A DNA stretch of 63,971 nucleotides, taken from DRWZ01 sp964601505. Lineage in GTDB: Bacteria; Calescibacteriota; Calescibacteriia; Calescibacteriales; Calescibacteriaceae. Every line of letters starts with the position of its first letter. Position 1 is the stretch's first letter. Made by a program: the position numbers and the translations under genes. The notes under the pieces are model-generated. The model had not been told where the DNA came from, ran no database searches, and saw only the letters and a list, made by a program, of their open reading frames with translations. The stretch lies in NCBI GenBank assembly GCA_964601505.1, contig CAZRNR010000007.1, forward strand, positions 1 to 63,971. Direction: 5' to 3'. Shown in pieces: positions 25,960-35,626 of this stretch.

Positions 25960-27771
25960 ATGATCCTAACTTGGCTTATAGGTGGTCCTCAAGGAAGTGG
26001 AGTTGATACCTCTGCGAACTCATTTGCTCGCTCGTGTGCTTATGCCGGATACTGGGTCTTTGGTAAAAGAGAGTACCATTCAAATATAATCGGTGAGCAC
26101 TCATATTTTGTCGTGAGCGTTTCTGATAAAGAAGTAAAAACTTTCAGAGATAAAATAGAAATTCTTACATCATTTGAGCAAAGAACTTTAGATATTCACA
26201 TTGAAGATGTGGCACAAAATGGATTTGTCATATGTGATGAAGAGATAGACACCTCAAAGTATTCTTACTACATAGATTCAAGAAATCTGACAGTTGTTAA
26301 AATACCTTACAGAAAAATAATAAAGGAAACAGCAGAAAAGTTCGGACTTACGGACTTAAAAAAGTTAGATGTTATGAGAAATTCAATCAGTGTTTTCGCT
26401 TCAGGAGGAGTTATTGGCTTGCCTGCTGAATTCATAGAAAAATCAATGGATTATATCTTCGTTGGCAAAAGAAGAAAGGTTCTTGAGCCAAATAGATATG
26501 CAGGTCTAAAGGGTTATGAAATTGGTCAAAAATATTCTGATAAGTTCCCATTCAAACTAAAGAAGATAGAAGAAAAACAACAGAAGTTTATTCTGACGGG
26601 AACACAAGCTACAGCTTTTGGGAAAATAATTGCAGGATGTAGATTCCAGACGTATTATCCTATAACTCCTGCAACAGATGAAAGCGAATTTCTTGAATCT
26701 CTCGCAAAAAAATATGACTTTGTTGTTATTCAGGCAGAAGATGAGATAGCAGCTCTTCTTATGTGTATTGGAGCTTCTTTAGCTGGAGCAAGAGCTGCTA
26801 CTTCTACTTCAGGTCCTGGATTTTCTCTGATGGCAGAGGGTATGGGATGGGCAGGAATGAACGAAGTTCCGGTCGTCATCATAAATTATCAGCGAGGTGG
26901 ACCTTCCACCGGACTTCCAACAAGGCATGAACAGGGAGATCTTAAATTTGCCATAAATGCTGGGCACGGTGAATTCCCACGAATAGTCATTTCACCCGGA
27001 GATATAGCAGAATCTCTATATATCACTGCTGAAGCCTTTAACTTCGCTGAGAAATATCAGCTTCCGGTCATAGTGATTCAAGATAAATTCTTGGCTAATA
27101 GCGTCAAAACTATCCTTCCTCCAGATATTTCAAAATTTACTATTCAAAGAGGAAAGTTATTGCAGAATCAAACAGTAGATGGAGGAGAGATAAATAAGTT
27201 TAAAAGGTTTGAAATACAAGATAACTCAGACTTCGTATCACCAAGAATACCAGTTGGCTATCCCGGGTTTGTCTTTTGGAATACTGGAGACGAACATGAT
27301 GAGTATGGACATATCTGTGAAGATTCAGAAAACCGATTTAGGATGCATCAGAAAAGGATGAAAAAGCTTGAACAAATATTATCTGAAACTTCAGAAGAGC
27401 ACAAGATTTCTATTTTCGGGAATGTTAAATCGGACTTTGTGATTGTGAGCTGGGGATCTACGAAAGGAAGTATTCTATCAGCAATGGAAGAATTTCAGGA
27501 TAGCTTCCTTTTTGTCCAAATCAAGATGATACATCCTTTAGATTCAGATCTTGTGAAAAGATATATATCTGGTAGGAGGAAGATAATCGTTGAACAAAAT
27601 TATACCGCTCAGCTTGCCTCAATCATTACGGAAAGAACTGGTGAATTCTTTGATTATTTTATCCTTAAGTGGAACGGGCGTCCTATGTCTCATGATGATC
27701 TGGTGAAAGCTTTTGAGCAAATTCTAAATGGAAGAGCGGATAAGAAAATTTTCCTTACATCTGGGAAATGA
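25960..27771 (+). CDS. korA: 2-oxoacid:ferredoxin oxidoreductase, fused gamma-alpha subunit
   Basis: This 603-residue subunit fuses the gamma domain (about 1-190, beginning LIGGPQGSGVDTSANSFA) to the alpha domain (about 205-560, with YYPITPATDESEF, QAEDEIAALLMCIGASLAGARAATSTSGPG and GLPTRHEQGDL). With the beta subunit encoded next it oxidises a 2-oxoacid and CoA to acyl-CoA and CO2 and reduces ferredoxin. The substrate (pyruvate, 2-oxoglutarate or a branched-chain acid) is not decided by sequence. The ATG at 25960 is preferred to a TTG three bases earlier. A TAAAAT box ends seven bases before it and there is no ribosome site. Confidence 0.92.
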   Translation: MILTWLIGGPQGSGVDTSANSFARSCAYAGYWVFGKREYHSNIIGEHSYFVVSVSDKEVKTFRDKIEILTSFEQRTLDIHIEDVAQNGFVICDEEIDTSKYSYYIDSRNLTVVKIPYRKIIKETAEKFGLTDLKKLDVMRNSISVFASGGVIGLPAEFIEKSMDYIFVGKRRKVLEPNRYAGLKGYEIGQKYSDKFPFKLKKIEEKQQKFILTGTQATAFGKIIAGCRFQTYYPITPATDESEFLESLAKKYDFVVIQAEDEIAALLMCIGASLAGARAATSTSGPGFSLMAEGMGWAGMNEVPVVIINYQRGGPSTGLPTRHEQGDLKFAINAGHGEFPRIVISPGDIAESLYITAEAFNFAEKYQLPVIVIQDKFLANSVKTILPPDISKFTIQRGKLLQNQTVDGGEINKFKRFEIQDNSDFVSPRIPVGYPGFVFWNTGDEHDEYGHICEDSENRFRMHQKRMKKLEQILSETSEEHKISIFGNVKSDFVIVSWGSTKGSILSAMEEFQDSFLFVQIKMIHPLDSDLVKRYISGRRKIIVEQNYTAQLASIITERTGEFFDYFILKWNGRPMSHDDLVKAFEQILNGRADKKIFLTSGK

Positions 27772-27829
27772 AAAATTTTATATTTGAAAGAATGATGAGC
27801 AAAATAAAAAATATAAGGAGGATAAAATA

Positions 27830-28699
27830 ATGTTATCAAAAGAATTATATAAGTCTGATTATGAATCAGACTGGTGCCCAGGTTGTGGTGATTTCGGTAT
27901 CCTTCAGGCATTAATTCAATCCTTGTCTGAACTTGAGATTTCTCCATGGAAGACTGTTATTTTCTCTGGTATAGGTTGTTCCGGAAAGACTCCTCATTAT
28001 ATAAACTCTTACGGAATCCATACACTTCACGGAAGACCTTTACCCTTTGCAATAGGTGCGAAAATGGCAAATCCTTCTTTAAATGTAATTGCTATAAGTG
28101 GAGATGGGGATGCTTACGGTATAGGAATAGGACATTTTGTAAATGCAGGCAGGAGAAATCCAGATATAACCTATATAGTCTATAACAACGGTGTTTATGG
28201 CTTAACAAAGGGCCAAGCTTCTCCAACCTTGAGGAGAAACTTACAACCAAAATCTCTAAAATACCCGAATATAAACAACAGCATAAATCCAATCGCTATA
28301 GCTGTATCAGCAGGATATACTTTTGTAGCAAGATCATTTGCCTACAATGTCAAGCATCTAAAGGATACAATAAAGAAAGCTATACTTCACAAAGGAATTG
28401 CTTTTATAGATGTTTTGCAACCTTGCCCAACATTCAATACGGTAGATACAAAGGAATCCTATATGCAAAGAATAAAAATACTTCCTGAAGATCACAATAA
28501 AAAAGATGCTGTTGAAGCTATGAAATATGCATTAGATGTGGATAACCTTTGGATAGGTATCTTTTACCAAGTTGAAGATCAAACTTATGAACAAAGGTAT
28601 TCTCAAATTTTAGGTCAGTATCCAAAAAATTGTCCCGCAAATATTGATATGAGTGTAATCACGGATGTATCTGATTCTCTTAAGGATTTTTCTTCTTGA
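27830..28699 (+). CDS. korB: 2-oxoacid:ferredoxin oxidoreductase, beta subunit
   Basis: This 289-residue thiamine-diphosphate subunit is the partner of the preceding gene. It has WCPGCGDFG near the N-terminus, GIGCSGKTPHY, HGRPLPFAIGAKMA and the ThDP motif GDGDAYGIGIGHFVNAGRR...NNGVYGLTKGQASP. Only the N-terminal cysteines and GIGCSG provide iron-sulfur ligands, as usual for two-subunit enzymes with a single [4Fe-4S] cluster. It has a strong AAGGAGG (27815-27821) eight bases before the ATG, unlike korA, so it may be translated more strongly or independently. The gap to korA is 58 bp. Confidence 0.94.
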   Translation: MLSKELYKSDYESDWCPGCGDFGILQALIQSLSELEISPWKTVIFSGIGCSGKTPHYINSYGIHTLHGRPLPFAIGAKMANPSLNVIAISGDGDAYGIGIGHFVNAGRRNPDITYIVYNNGVYGLTKGQASPTLRRNLQPKSLKYPNINNSINPIAIAVSAGYTFVARSFAYNVKHLKDTIKKAILHKGIAFIDVLQPCPTFNTVDTKESYMQRIKILPEDHNKKDAVEAMKYALDVDNLWIGIFYQVEDQTYEQRYSQILGQYPKNCPANIDMSVITDVSDSLKDFSS

Positions 28700-28954
28700 A
28701 TTTATTTACATTCAGTTTGAAAAATAAAATCAGAATAAGATGGTAGAATCAAGAAAGGAAGAAGAAAGTTATGTATAAGTAAGATAATTTTAGCATTCTG
28801 ATTAGTTTCATCATTTAAATATAGGATATTTCAAAACAATTCAGATGGAACAGGAGAAATATTTGATGATTCTAGAAGATGTTAGAATCTTTAGCGGAAA
28901 ACAAATGATGTTTATATCTTTTAAGAGAATCTTTACATCTTCAGGAGTAGAATT

Positions 28955-30073
28955 TTAACTTTGTTTTGACATCGCTGATAAAAGGATACCAGCACATGCA
29001 AAACTTGCTATTACAGATGATCCTCCGTAGCTTATAAAGGGGAATGTTAATCCTTTTGTTGGAACGAGTCCGGTTGTAACAAGAAGATTGAGGAGCCCTT
29101 GAAATGTTATGCAGAATGTTGTACCAGCAACTACAATTCTAGAAAAATCTTCTTTTATTTTCAGTGCTGATGTAAAACCTATTATAGCTATAACGGATAG
29201 TGCAATAACTATTGTCAGTATTCCTATTACACCAATCTCCTCCGCTATGACAGAAATTATAAAATCTGTATGCGAAGATGGAAGGAAAAAGAGTTTTTGT
29301 ATCCCGTCTCCTATTCCTCTACCTGTTAATCCTCCTGATGAGTATGATATCATAGATTGTATTATCTGGTATCCACTACCAAGGGGATCCTTCCAAGGAT
29401 CCAGGAAAACGAGAATTCTTTTTAATCTGTATGGTGATATAATAGCAAGTAGCGCTAATCCTGCAACGGCTGGTGATGATATAATGAGTAGGTATCTAAT
29501 CTTTGTCCCAGCTATAAATAGTATGAAAAGGATTGTAAGTATGCAGAAAAAAAAGTTTCCAAAATCCGGCTGAAGAGCGATGGGAAAAGATAAGGCGGCG
29601 CCAATCAAAAATAGAGTTATAGCTTTAGAAAAGTCAATTTCTTCATTATTCCTTTTTACCTTTAGAACAATGTTCGCAAGAAATATAGGTAAAACGACTT
29701 TAAAAAATTCAGATGGCTGGATGGAAAATCCAGGAAAAGCTAACCATCTTTTCACTCCTGGACCTTTTCCGATAAAAAGAGTAATAAAGCAGAATAAGAA
29801 TGTTATGAGCATGGCTAAAGGAGATAATTTCCTTAAGGTTTCTGGTTTCACCTGTGTCATGAGAAACATTACCGATAACCCAATAGCTATAGCTATAGCT
29901 TGTTTTTTTATATAAAAATATGGATCAGATGGATTTTTTATGTATGTCACATTTAATATGAAAGTAAGGCCGAGAAAAGATAAAAACAAGACCGAAAGTA
30001 TCAACAGAGAGCTTTTCACTATGATAATTTTAAAAAATGTCTTTGAATCGATTTTTTTGGTTTTTCTTTCCAC
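28955..30073 (-). CDS. ftsW: FtsW/RodA/SpoVE-family peptidoglycan polymerase
   Basis: This 372-residue SEDS protein has about ten membrane helices. It polymerises lipid II into glycan strands with a partner penicillin-binding protein. The C-terminal PTKGLTFPFISYGGSS is the conserved SEDS motif; WLAFPGFSIQPSEFFKVVLPIFLA and LQPDFGN are also present. FtsW is slightly preferred over RodA because of the YGGSS-type ending, but no dcw genes are adjacent. The start appears to be GTG at 30073, 18 bp after sppA, with no ribosome site. It is last in the leftward run Fe-ADH, pilD, sppA, ftsW. Confidence 0.88.
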   Translation of the reverse strand: MERKTKKIDSKTFFKIIIVKSSLLILSVLFLSFLGLTFILNVTYIKNPSDPYFYIKKQAIAIAIGLSVMFLMTQVKPETLRKLSPLAMLITFLFCFITLFIGKGPGVKRWLAFPGFSIQPSEFFKVVLPIFLANIVLKVKRNNEEIDFSKAITLFLIGAALSFPIALQPDFGNFFFCILTILFILFIAGTKIRYLLIISSPAVAGLALLAIISPYRLKRILVFLDPWKDPLGSGYQIIQSMISYSSGGLTGRGIGDGIQKLFFLPSSHTDFIISVIAEEIGVIGILTIVIALSVIAIIGFTSALKIKEDFSRIVVAGTTFCITFQGLLNLLVTTGLVPTKGLTFPFISYGGSSVIASFACAGILLSAMSKQS

Positions 30074-30091
30074 AAACTAGAGCGCGAAGAA

Positions 30092-31606
30092 TCAAGGACA
30101 TAGGTTAGTTAAGTTTAATGGTAAATAGGAAAGCAAGGTGTATTTCTCTCTCAACAGATTAAGGAGAAATTCAGTATCAGCATCAAATAAAGATTGAAAA
30201 GTTCCTACTTTCATAATATCAAAAATTGTTAATTTTGGATATTCCTCTATAGCGTACTGCTCGTTGATGTGATCAAAAATATCAGCTATTGACCTTGTAT
30301 CATTTATGAGCTTTAGTTCCTTTGAATCTTTCCCAGTAAAGACTGAACCATCTGCTATCTTCCTCACTTTCTCCTCCGGAATCTTTCTTGTCTCAGCTAC
30401 AACTTTTATAAATTTTTCATGCTCCTCTCTAACGAGATTCTGAAGAACTGACTTTTCTTTTGGAGAAAGTTCTTTGTATGCAGAAAATATTGAAGAAAGT
30501 TCCCCTTTGCCAACTATTTCTGATTTTATTCCAATACTTGAAAGGAGTTCTCCAATGTAAGGTTTTATAAGAAACACGCCAATTGAACCTATCAGAGAAA
30601 ATGGAGTGGCAAATATTTCATTAGATGCTAAAGATATAAGATATCCTCCGGACGCTGCAATCGATGAAATAGAAATAGTTAATTCTTTATTCAAAGACAT
30701 GTTTTTTAGCTTTTCTAATATCATTTCAGACACTGTTGCGTCTCCTCCTCTTGAATTCACCCTTACTATAACGGCTTGGATGTTATCATTTTCTGTAAGC
30801 CTGTTTATCACCTCGGAATATCTTGACAGACTTATGAAGTTTGGAGAAGGATTTTCAGATATTGTTCCTATCATATCTAGAATAGCCACGGTTTTCCCTC
30901 TTTTGAATTTTACTATCTGAATAGGTTTTCTTACAAATTCAATTTCTGATGTCCCGAATTCTTTTTTTATTATGTTCGATATAGATTCATTTGTTATGCC
31001 ATCAACAGCCCCGCTTAGGAGCAATTCCTTTGAAGAAAGTATTCCTGAAATGAATACATTTCCCGGGAAACGCTTTACTTCTTTGCATAAAGTTTCATAG
31101 ATACCATCTATTATCCTCTTTACATCCCTTTTTATTTCATCTGGAACTTCAGATTTTGAAAGTAAATCTGGAATGGATTTTAGCTTACCACTTTTAACAC
31201 TTTCGATTTTTACCTTTATCTTTTTGAAAAAATCACCAAAAGTATTCAATGTTGAAGAAAAACCAATCAGATTAAAATAAGATCTTTCAGATGTATATAC
31301 TTTGTTGAATGATTCAGATAGGAAAAGTTCAGGTATTCCTGCTTCTCTAATATATGCGACAGTTTTCACTCCGTATTTTCGAACTATCTCTATTGCTCTT
31401 TTCAGTTCCCATGCTTCAGATAAGGTTAAATTCGTTGTTGATATCTCGGCAAATATGCCTGCTGACCTTTTTCCCCTCCTTACAATTGTTTCAATTATGT
31501 CTAAAAAGGATGGCCTTTTAGATATAATGTCTTGTATCCCCTTTACTCGGGGAATGTTTCCTGCTATCTCAAGGTAAATAACAGGCTTTTCTCTTTTCAA
31601 AAACAC
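30092..31606 (-). CDS. sppA: SppA, signal peptide peptidase (long form)
   Basis: This 504-residue protein has two S49 peptidase-like halves, as in the long SppA of E. coli. It clears signal peptides from the inner membrane with a Ser/Lys dyad. S319 in ISSIAASGGY of the second half is the nucleophile, and K143 in KLKS of the first half aligns with the E. coli dyad Lys. I see no clear N-terminal membrane helix, which is unusual; the protein may bind membranes peripherally. The start is GTG, ten bases past the pilD stop, so it is probably coupled to it. Confidence 0.85.
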   Translation of the reverse strand: MFLKREKPVIYLEIAGNIPRVKGIQDIISKRPSFLDIIETIVRRGKRSAGIFAEISTTNLTLSEAWELKRAIEIVRKYGVKTVAYIREAGIPELFLSESFNKVYTSERSYFNLIGFSSTLNTFGDFFKKIKVKIESVKSGKLKSIPDLLSKSEVPDEIKRDVKRIIDGIYETLCKEVKRFPGNVFISGILSSKELLLSGAVDGITNESISNIIKKEFGTSEIEFVRKPIQIVKFKRGKTVAILDMIGTISENPSPNFISLSRYSEVINRLTENDNIQAVIVRVNSRGGDATVSEMILEKLKNMSLNKELTISISSIAASGGYLISLASNEIFATPFSLIGSIGVFLIKPYIGELLSSIGIKSEIVGKGELSSIFSAYKELSPKEKSVLQNLVREEHEKFIKVVAETRKIPEEKVRKIADGSVFTGKDSKELKLINDTRSIADIFDHINEQYAIEEYPKLTIFDIMKVGTFQSLFDADTEFLLNLLREKYTLLSYLPLNLTNLCP

Positions 31607-31616
31607 GGATTTGAAT

Positions 31617-32390
31617 TTATATATTCATTTGAAATAAAAACCAAAAGTTGGGAAAATTGCTCTGTAAAACTATTACAGTTAGAACCGAAATAAGAAGAAA
31701 TGGTACAAATGGTATTTCCTTCGTTCTTATTTTTGACATAAGTGCCAAGCCCAAAATTCCTCCGAGAAAAGAAGAGAAAATCAAGGTTGTAAGAGTTTTA
31801 AAGAAACCAAAATAAAGACCTATAGGTATCATAAAAATAACATCTCCTTCTCCAAGTCCCTCTCTTTTCCTTATGATTTTATAACCTATTTTTGTAAAGA
31901 GAAGTATTCCTACACCAAATATTGCTCCGGATATAGAATCTTTGAAATTCCCATATAATATGGTGTGTAAGATGGATCCAAAGGAAGAAAAGATTACAGA
32001 TAGGGTAGGTATCAAAAGGAATTTTATGTCAGATATTGAAGCTATGAGTAATCCCCAAAGGAAAAAGAAATTAGAAATAAATTCTAAAAGTGAATCAGAG
32101 ATTAATACACAAAAGACGCATAGAACTCCTGATAATAGCTCTGAGATAAAATATGTTATATCTATTTTTGCTTTACAAAATGCGCATTTCCCTCCAAGTA
32201 AGATGTAACTTAATATGGGTATATTTTGAAACCATTTTATTCTATTTTTACAATTTGGACAAAAAGAGAATGGTGGATTGAAAATAGAGATACCGTTTAT
32301 AGCTCTATATATCAAAGTGGAACCAAAAGATCCCCATAATATTCCCCACAAGAAGGCTAAAAAGAACTTCAAATAATTTTCAAGGAGCAT
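31617..32390 (-). CDS. pilD: Prepilin peptidase / leader peptidase (PilD/GspO)
   Basis: This 257-residue membrane aspartic protease removes the leader of type IV prepilins and N-methylates the new end. The cytoplasmic zinc tetrad is C44, C47, C69 and C72 (CPNC and CAFC). The catalytic aspartates are D121 (SDIKFLLIP) and D183 (GEGDVI). About eight hydrophobic segments follow the usual layout. Together with the PilB/GspE ATPase at 7590 it shows the genome has a type IV pilus or type II secretion machine. It lies 47 bp downstream of Fe-ADH and ten bases before sppA. Confidence 0.93.
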   Translation of the reverse strand: MLLENYLKFFLAFLWGILWGSFGSTLIYRAINGISIFNPPFSFCPNCKNRIKWFQNIPILSYILLGGKCAFCKAKIDITYFISELLSGVLCVFCVLISDSLLEFISNFFFLWGLLIASISDIKFLLIPTLSVIFSSFGSILHTILYGNFKDSISGAIFGVGILLFTKIGYKIIRKREGLGEGDVIFMIPIGLYFGFFKTLTTLIFSSFLGGILGLALMSKIRTKEIPFVPFLLISVLTVIVLQSNFPNFWFLFQMNI

Positions 32391-32437
32391 AAATCAACAT
32401 ACTTTTCTATTGAACTAAATAATCTTGTTTGACTCAA

Positions 32438-33601
32438 TTATACTATTTTTCCCTCCCAGGCATTTTCAAGGATTTCTAATATTGCCTCTTCCGTTATCGC
32501 AAATCTCGGATTAGATATTATAGAGGGATCTCCCATTGATAACTCCGCTATTTTTTTGAAATCTTCCTTTTTTACAGTTTTTGTTTCTTTGAGAGTTGTT
32601 GGGAGACCTATTTTTTTTATGAAATCAAGAATTTTTTCAATTGCTTTTCTTCCGGATTTCATCTCATCTTTTTCTGTAATTCCGATAGCTTCTCCTACAA
32701 GTTTGTATCTTGGACATTCTGGAAGGTTGAAACTCATACCATAAGGTAATATCAGGGAATTAGCAAGACCATGAGGTATTCCGTATAAAGCTCCAAGAGA
32801 GTGCGCTATTGCATGAACTACTCCGACCTGAGCATTTGTGAAAGCAGCTCCTCCCATCATTGCAGCTACCTGCATATTTTGCCTTGCTACCAAATCAGAA
32901 GGATTCTCAAGAACCTTCGGTAGATTTTCAAATATAAGCTTTATACCGTGTATAGCGAATGAATCAGAAATCGGATTGTTCGCTGTAGAATGGATTGATT
33001 CTATACAATGAGTTAATGCATCCATTCCAGTATATGCGGTAATACTCGGGGGCATAGATACCGTGAGACTTGGGTCAAGGATAGCAACTTTTGGCATAAG
33101 GAAAAAATCAACATATACAAGCTTTCTTTTTTCCTCTTCATCCTTTATAACTGCAACATGGGATACTTCAGATCCAGTTCCCGCTGTCGTTGGAATTGAA
33201 ATATGAGGAATCGTTTCTTTTGATAGAAGATAAACTCCAGGGTGATCTTTTATCCTACCGCCTTTTTCATAGAGTATAGTTACAGCTTTTGCGGTATCTA
33301 TGGATGAGCCCCCACCAACACTTATTATGCTATCTACATCATTATCTTTTGCTATCTTGTAAGCCTTATCTACAATAGAGCATTCTGAATCTGGTTTTAC
33401 TTCATCAAATATTATGTGTTTCTTACCATCTAAAAACTCCTGAATTCTTGATACTATATCTGTTTTTTCCCTTAGTATCTTATCTGTTATGATCATAGTT
33501 TTTTGAGCTTTTACCCTTTCAAGCTCAAGAGGAATTTCTTTAATTGTTCCGACTCCAGAAATTATCTTTGTTCTAAGAAAAAAAACAAAACTCTTCTCCA
33601 T
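32438..33601 (-). CDS. Iron-containing alcohol dehydrogenase family
   Basis: This 387-residue group III alcohol dehydrogenase has NAD-binding GGGSSIDTAKA near residue 100 and TTAGTGSEVS. The metal-binding residues lie in MDALTHCIES (Asp and His) and HAIAHSLGALYGIPHG (two His). Such enzymes interconvert aldehydes or ketones and alcohols. The substrate cannot be inferred, although butanol- or lactaldehyde-type activity is common. A clear AAGGAGG precedes the ATG. It is first in the leftward run to ftsW and divergent from the Opp ATPase. Confidence 0.92.
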   Translation of the reverse strand: MEKSFVFFLRTKIISGVGTIKEIPLELERVKAQKTMIITDKILREKTDIVSRIQEFLDGKKHIIFDEVKPDSECSIVDKAYKIAKDNDVDSIISVGGGSSIDTAKAVTILYEKGGRIKDHPGVYLLSKETIPHISIPTTAGTGSEVSHVAVIKDEEEKRKLVYVDFFLMPKVAILDPSLTVSMPPSITAYTGMDALTHCIESIHSTANNPISDSFAIHGIKLIFENLPKVLENPSDLVARQNMQVAAMMGGAAFTNAQVGVVHAIAHSLGALYGIPHGLANSLILPYGMSFNLPECPRYKLVGEAIGITEKDEMKSGRKAIEKILDFIKKIGLPTTLKETKTVKKEDFKKIAELSMGDPSIISNPRFAITEEAILEILENAWEGKIV

Positions 33602-33928
33602 AAAAATTAACCTCCTTAAAATTTTTCTTAATCATTTATCAGATGTTTTTGATATTCTGTAAAATTCGGATGATTATACATAAAAATCAAAGGAATTTGT
33701 CTTGTTGAATTCATCAACTCTCTTGAAGTTTATTATATCTCAAAGAAATAATCTCCACAACAAAATATTTTCTGAATGCTTTATTGTATCCATCAAAAAT
33801 AGAGTGGTGTTGAACTTTGGCCAAATTTTTAATAGTGCAAGAATGAAAGGTAAAATACATAAGCCAGTATTTTGAATATGACTGCAACAGAGCAAAAGAA
33901 ATTTATAATTATTACTTTTTAGCTTCAG
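33602..33928. other. Divergent intergenic region, Fe-ADH / Opp ATPase
   Basis: These 327 bp hold no gene. A TATAAT at 33904-33909 lies 20 bases before the Opp ATPase start and would give a very short leader without a ribosome site. I find no strong hairpin or riboswitch-like fold. Confidence 0.4.
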
Positions 33929-34921
33929 ATGCTTGTTGAAGTAATTCACCTGAAAAAGTATTTTCCAGTAAGAAGAACATTTTTTGATCTTTTTTCTCCC
34001 AAATATGTTCATGCGGTTGATGATGTATCCTTTGATATCAAAAGGGGTGAATTCTTTGGGCTTGTTGGAGAATCTGGCTGTGGGAAGACCACAACAGGGC
34101 TTATACTTGCCGGTCTTATAAAACCAACTTCTGGAAAAATAATCTTTGATGGAAATGATATAACATTCCTGAAACTAAAGAATGAAATGAGAAGAAAAAT
34201 ACAGATGGTTTTTCAAAACCCTTTTTCATCTTTAAATCCTCGTATGAGGGTCAAGGATCTGATTACCGAAGGAATGATTATACACAAATTGGTTCCAAAA
34301 GATAAGGTTAATGATGCACTTGCAAAAATTTTAGATGATGTAGGTTTGGGTATGGAATTTGCGGAAAGATACCCAGATGAACTATCCGGTGGCCAAAGGC
34401 AAAGAGTTTGTATAGCAAGGTCAGTAGCGCTCAACCCTGAGTTTCTTATAGCTGATGAGCCGACGGCTTCTCTCGATGTCTCTGTCAGAGCACAAATCCT
34501 TGAGCTCTTTGATAAAATAAGAAAGAAATTTAACATGTCAATATTGTTCATAACACATGATATACATACAGTAAAAACTTATGCAGATAGAGTTGCTGTA
34601 ATGTATCTTGGAAAGATAGTTGAAATTGGCAAGAAAGAAGAAATATTCAGCAAACCATCTCATCCTTATACAAAAATACTTCTTGATTCTGTTCCAGATT
34701 TTGATAAGATAATTGATGAAGGGAGATATAGATTGAAAGGTATAGAAGGAGAGATTCCATCCCCATTAAATCCTCCATATGGATGCAGATTCAGAACAAG
34801 GTGTCCGTATGCAGACTCACTATGTGAGAAGCAGGAACCAGAAATAAATAAAATATCTGATACCCACTTTTCTGCTTGCCATTACTCAGAAAAAATTAAG
34901 GATTTAAAGATTAATCTATAA
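33929..34921 (+). CDS. Oligopeptide/dipeptide ABC transporter ATPase (OppF/DppF type)
   Basis: This 330-residue ABC ATPase has Walker A GESGCGKTT at residues 47-55, Q-loop QNPFSSLNPRM, signature LSGGQRQR and Walker B FLIADEPTASLDVS. The C-terminal oligopeptide extension contains CRFRTRCPYADSLC and a later Cys, the four-cysteine pattern seen in OppD/DppF proteins. It is an orphan, with no permease, binding protein or second ATPase in the window. It overlaps mtnC tail to tail by 11 bases. Confidence 0.9.
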   Translation: MLVEVIHLKKYFPVRRTFFDLFSPKYVHAVDDVSFDIKRGEFFGLVGESGCGKTTTGLILAGLIKPTSGKIIFDGNDITFLKLKNEMRRKIQMVFQNPFSSLNPRMRVKDLITEGMIIHKLVPKDKVNDALAKILDDVGLGMEFAERYPDELSGGQRQRVCIARSVALNPEFLIADEPTASLDVSVRAQILELFDKIRKKFNMSILFITHDIHTVKTYADRVAVMYLGKIVEIGKKEEIFSKPSHPYTKILLDSVPDFDKIIDEGRYRLKGIEGEIPSPLNPPYGCRFRTRCPYADSLCEKQEPEINKISDTHFSACHYSEKIKDLKINL

Positions 34922-35597
34922 AAGAATTCAATGATATAGATGAAAAATCTTCAACAACTTTATGTTTTGAAGAAATTTCGATTCCATCTCTTAAAACTCT
35001 TATTGTTTTCATACCAGCTTCGCGTGAAGCATCTAATTCTTCTTCAACATCTGAAAGGAAAAGAATTTCCCGAGGTTTTAATTTTATCTCATCTGATATC
35101 TTCAGATATGAATCCTTATCTTTTTTGCTACCCATCTTCGTATCGAAGAAACCAGAAAATATATTTGTTATATCTCCGTAATCCGTATATTTGAAAAAGA
35201 GTTTTTGAGCTTTAACTGAACCCGATGAGAAAACATAAATTTTTATCCCGATTTCCTTCCATTCCATAAGCTTTATGTAAGCATCCTGATAAATATGTCC
35301 CTTAAGCTTACCATCCTTAAAACCTTCTTCCCAGATATATCCTTGAATCTCCTTGAGTATAGGTTCCTTCAAATCAGCATCTATCCACGATTCAAGAATT
35401 TTTATTGATTCCTCAATATCAACACTCTTTCCGAGCTTATCAGAGAGTTCTCTAATCGTTTTTTTCACAATATCTTCCTCTTTATGTTCCATCATAAAAC
35501 TTCTGAGGTTTTTCTTTGAGTACGGAAACATAACCTTTCTGACATATTCAAGAGATGATATTGTACCTTCGATATCGGTAAGAATAGCTTTTATCAT
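34911..35597 (-). CDS. mtnC: MtnC, enolase-phosphatase of methionine salvage
   Basis: This 228-residue HAD-superfamily enzyme turns 2,3-diketomethylthiopentyl-1-phosphate into acireductone by enolisation and dephosphorylation. The N-terminal TDIEGT (D8, E10) differs from the usual HAD DxD by a Glu, as expected for MtnC. VFSSGSVKAQKLFF, the dimer loop GFFDTKMGSK and FLSDVEEELDA also match. It is third in the operon mtnB-mtnD-mtnC, starting 29 bp after mtnD. Methylthioribose kinase and isomerase are not in the window, so methylthioribulose phosphate must come from genes elsewhere. Confidence 0.93.
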   Translation of the reverse strand: MIKAILTDIEGTISSLEYVRKVMFPYSKKNLRSFMMEHKEEDIVKKTIRELSDKLGKSVDIEESIKILESWIDADLKEPILKEIQGYIWEEGFKDGKLKGHIYQDAYIKLMEWKEIGIKIYVFSSGSVKAQKLFFKYTDYGDITNIFSGFFDTKMGSKKDKDSYLKISDEIKLKPREILFLSDVEEELDASREAGMKTIRVLRDGIEISSKHKVVEDFSSISLNSFID

Positions 35598-35626
35598 TTC
35601 TAAAGCCTATCTTTTTTATTCTTTTT

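Noticed and set aside
28868..28889. Hairpin GATTCTA/TAGAATC downstream of korB, as a terminator
   Set aside because: AT-rich 7-bp stem with no T-run; not a convincing terminator.
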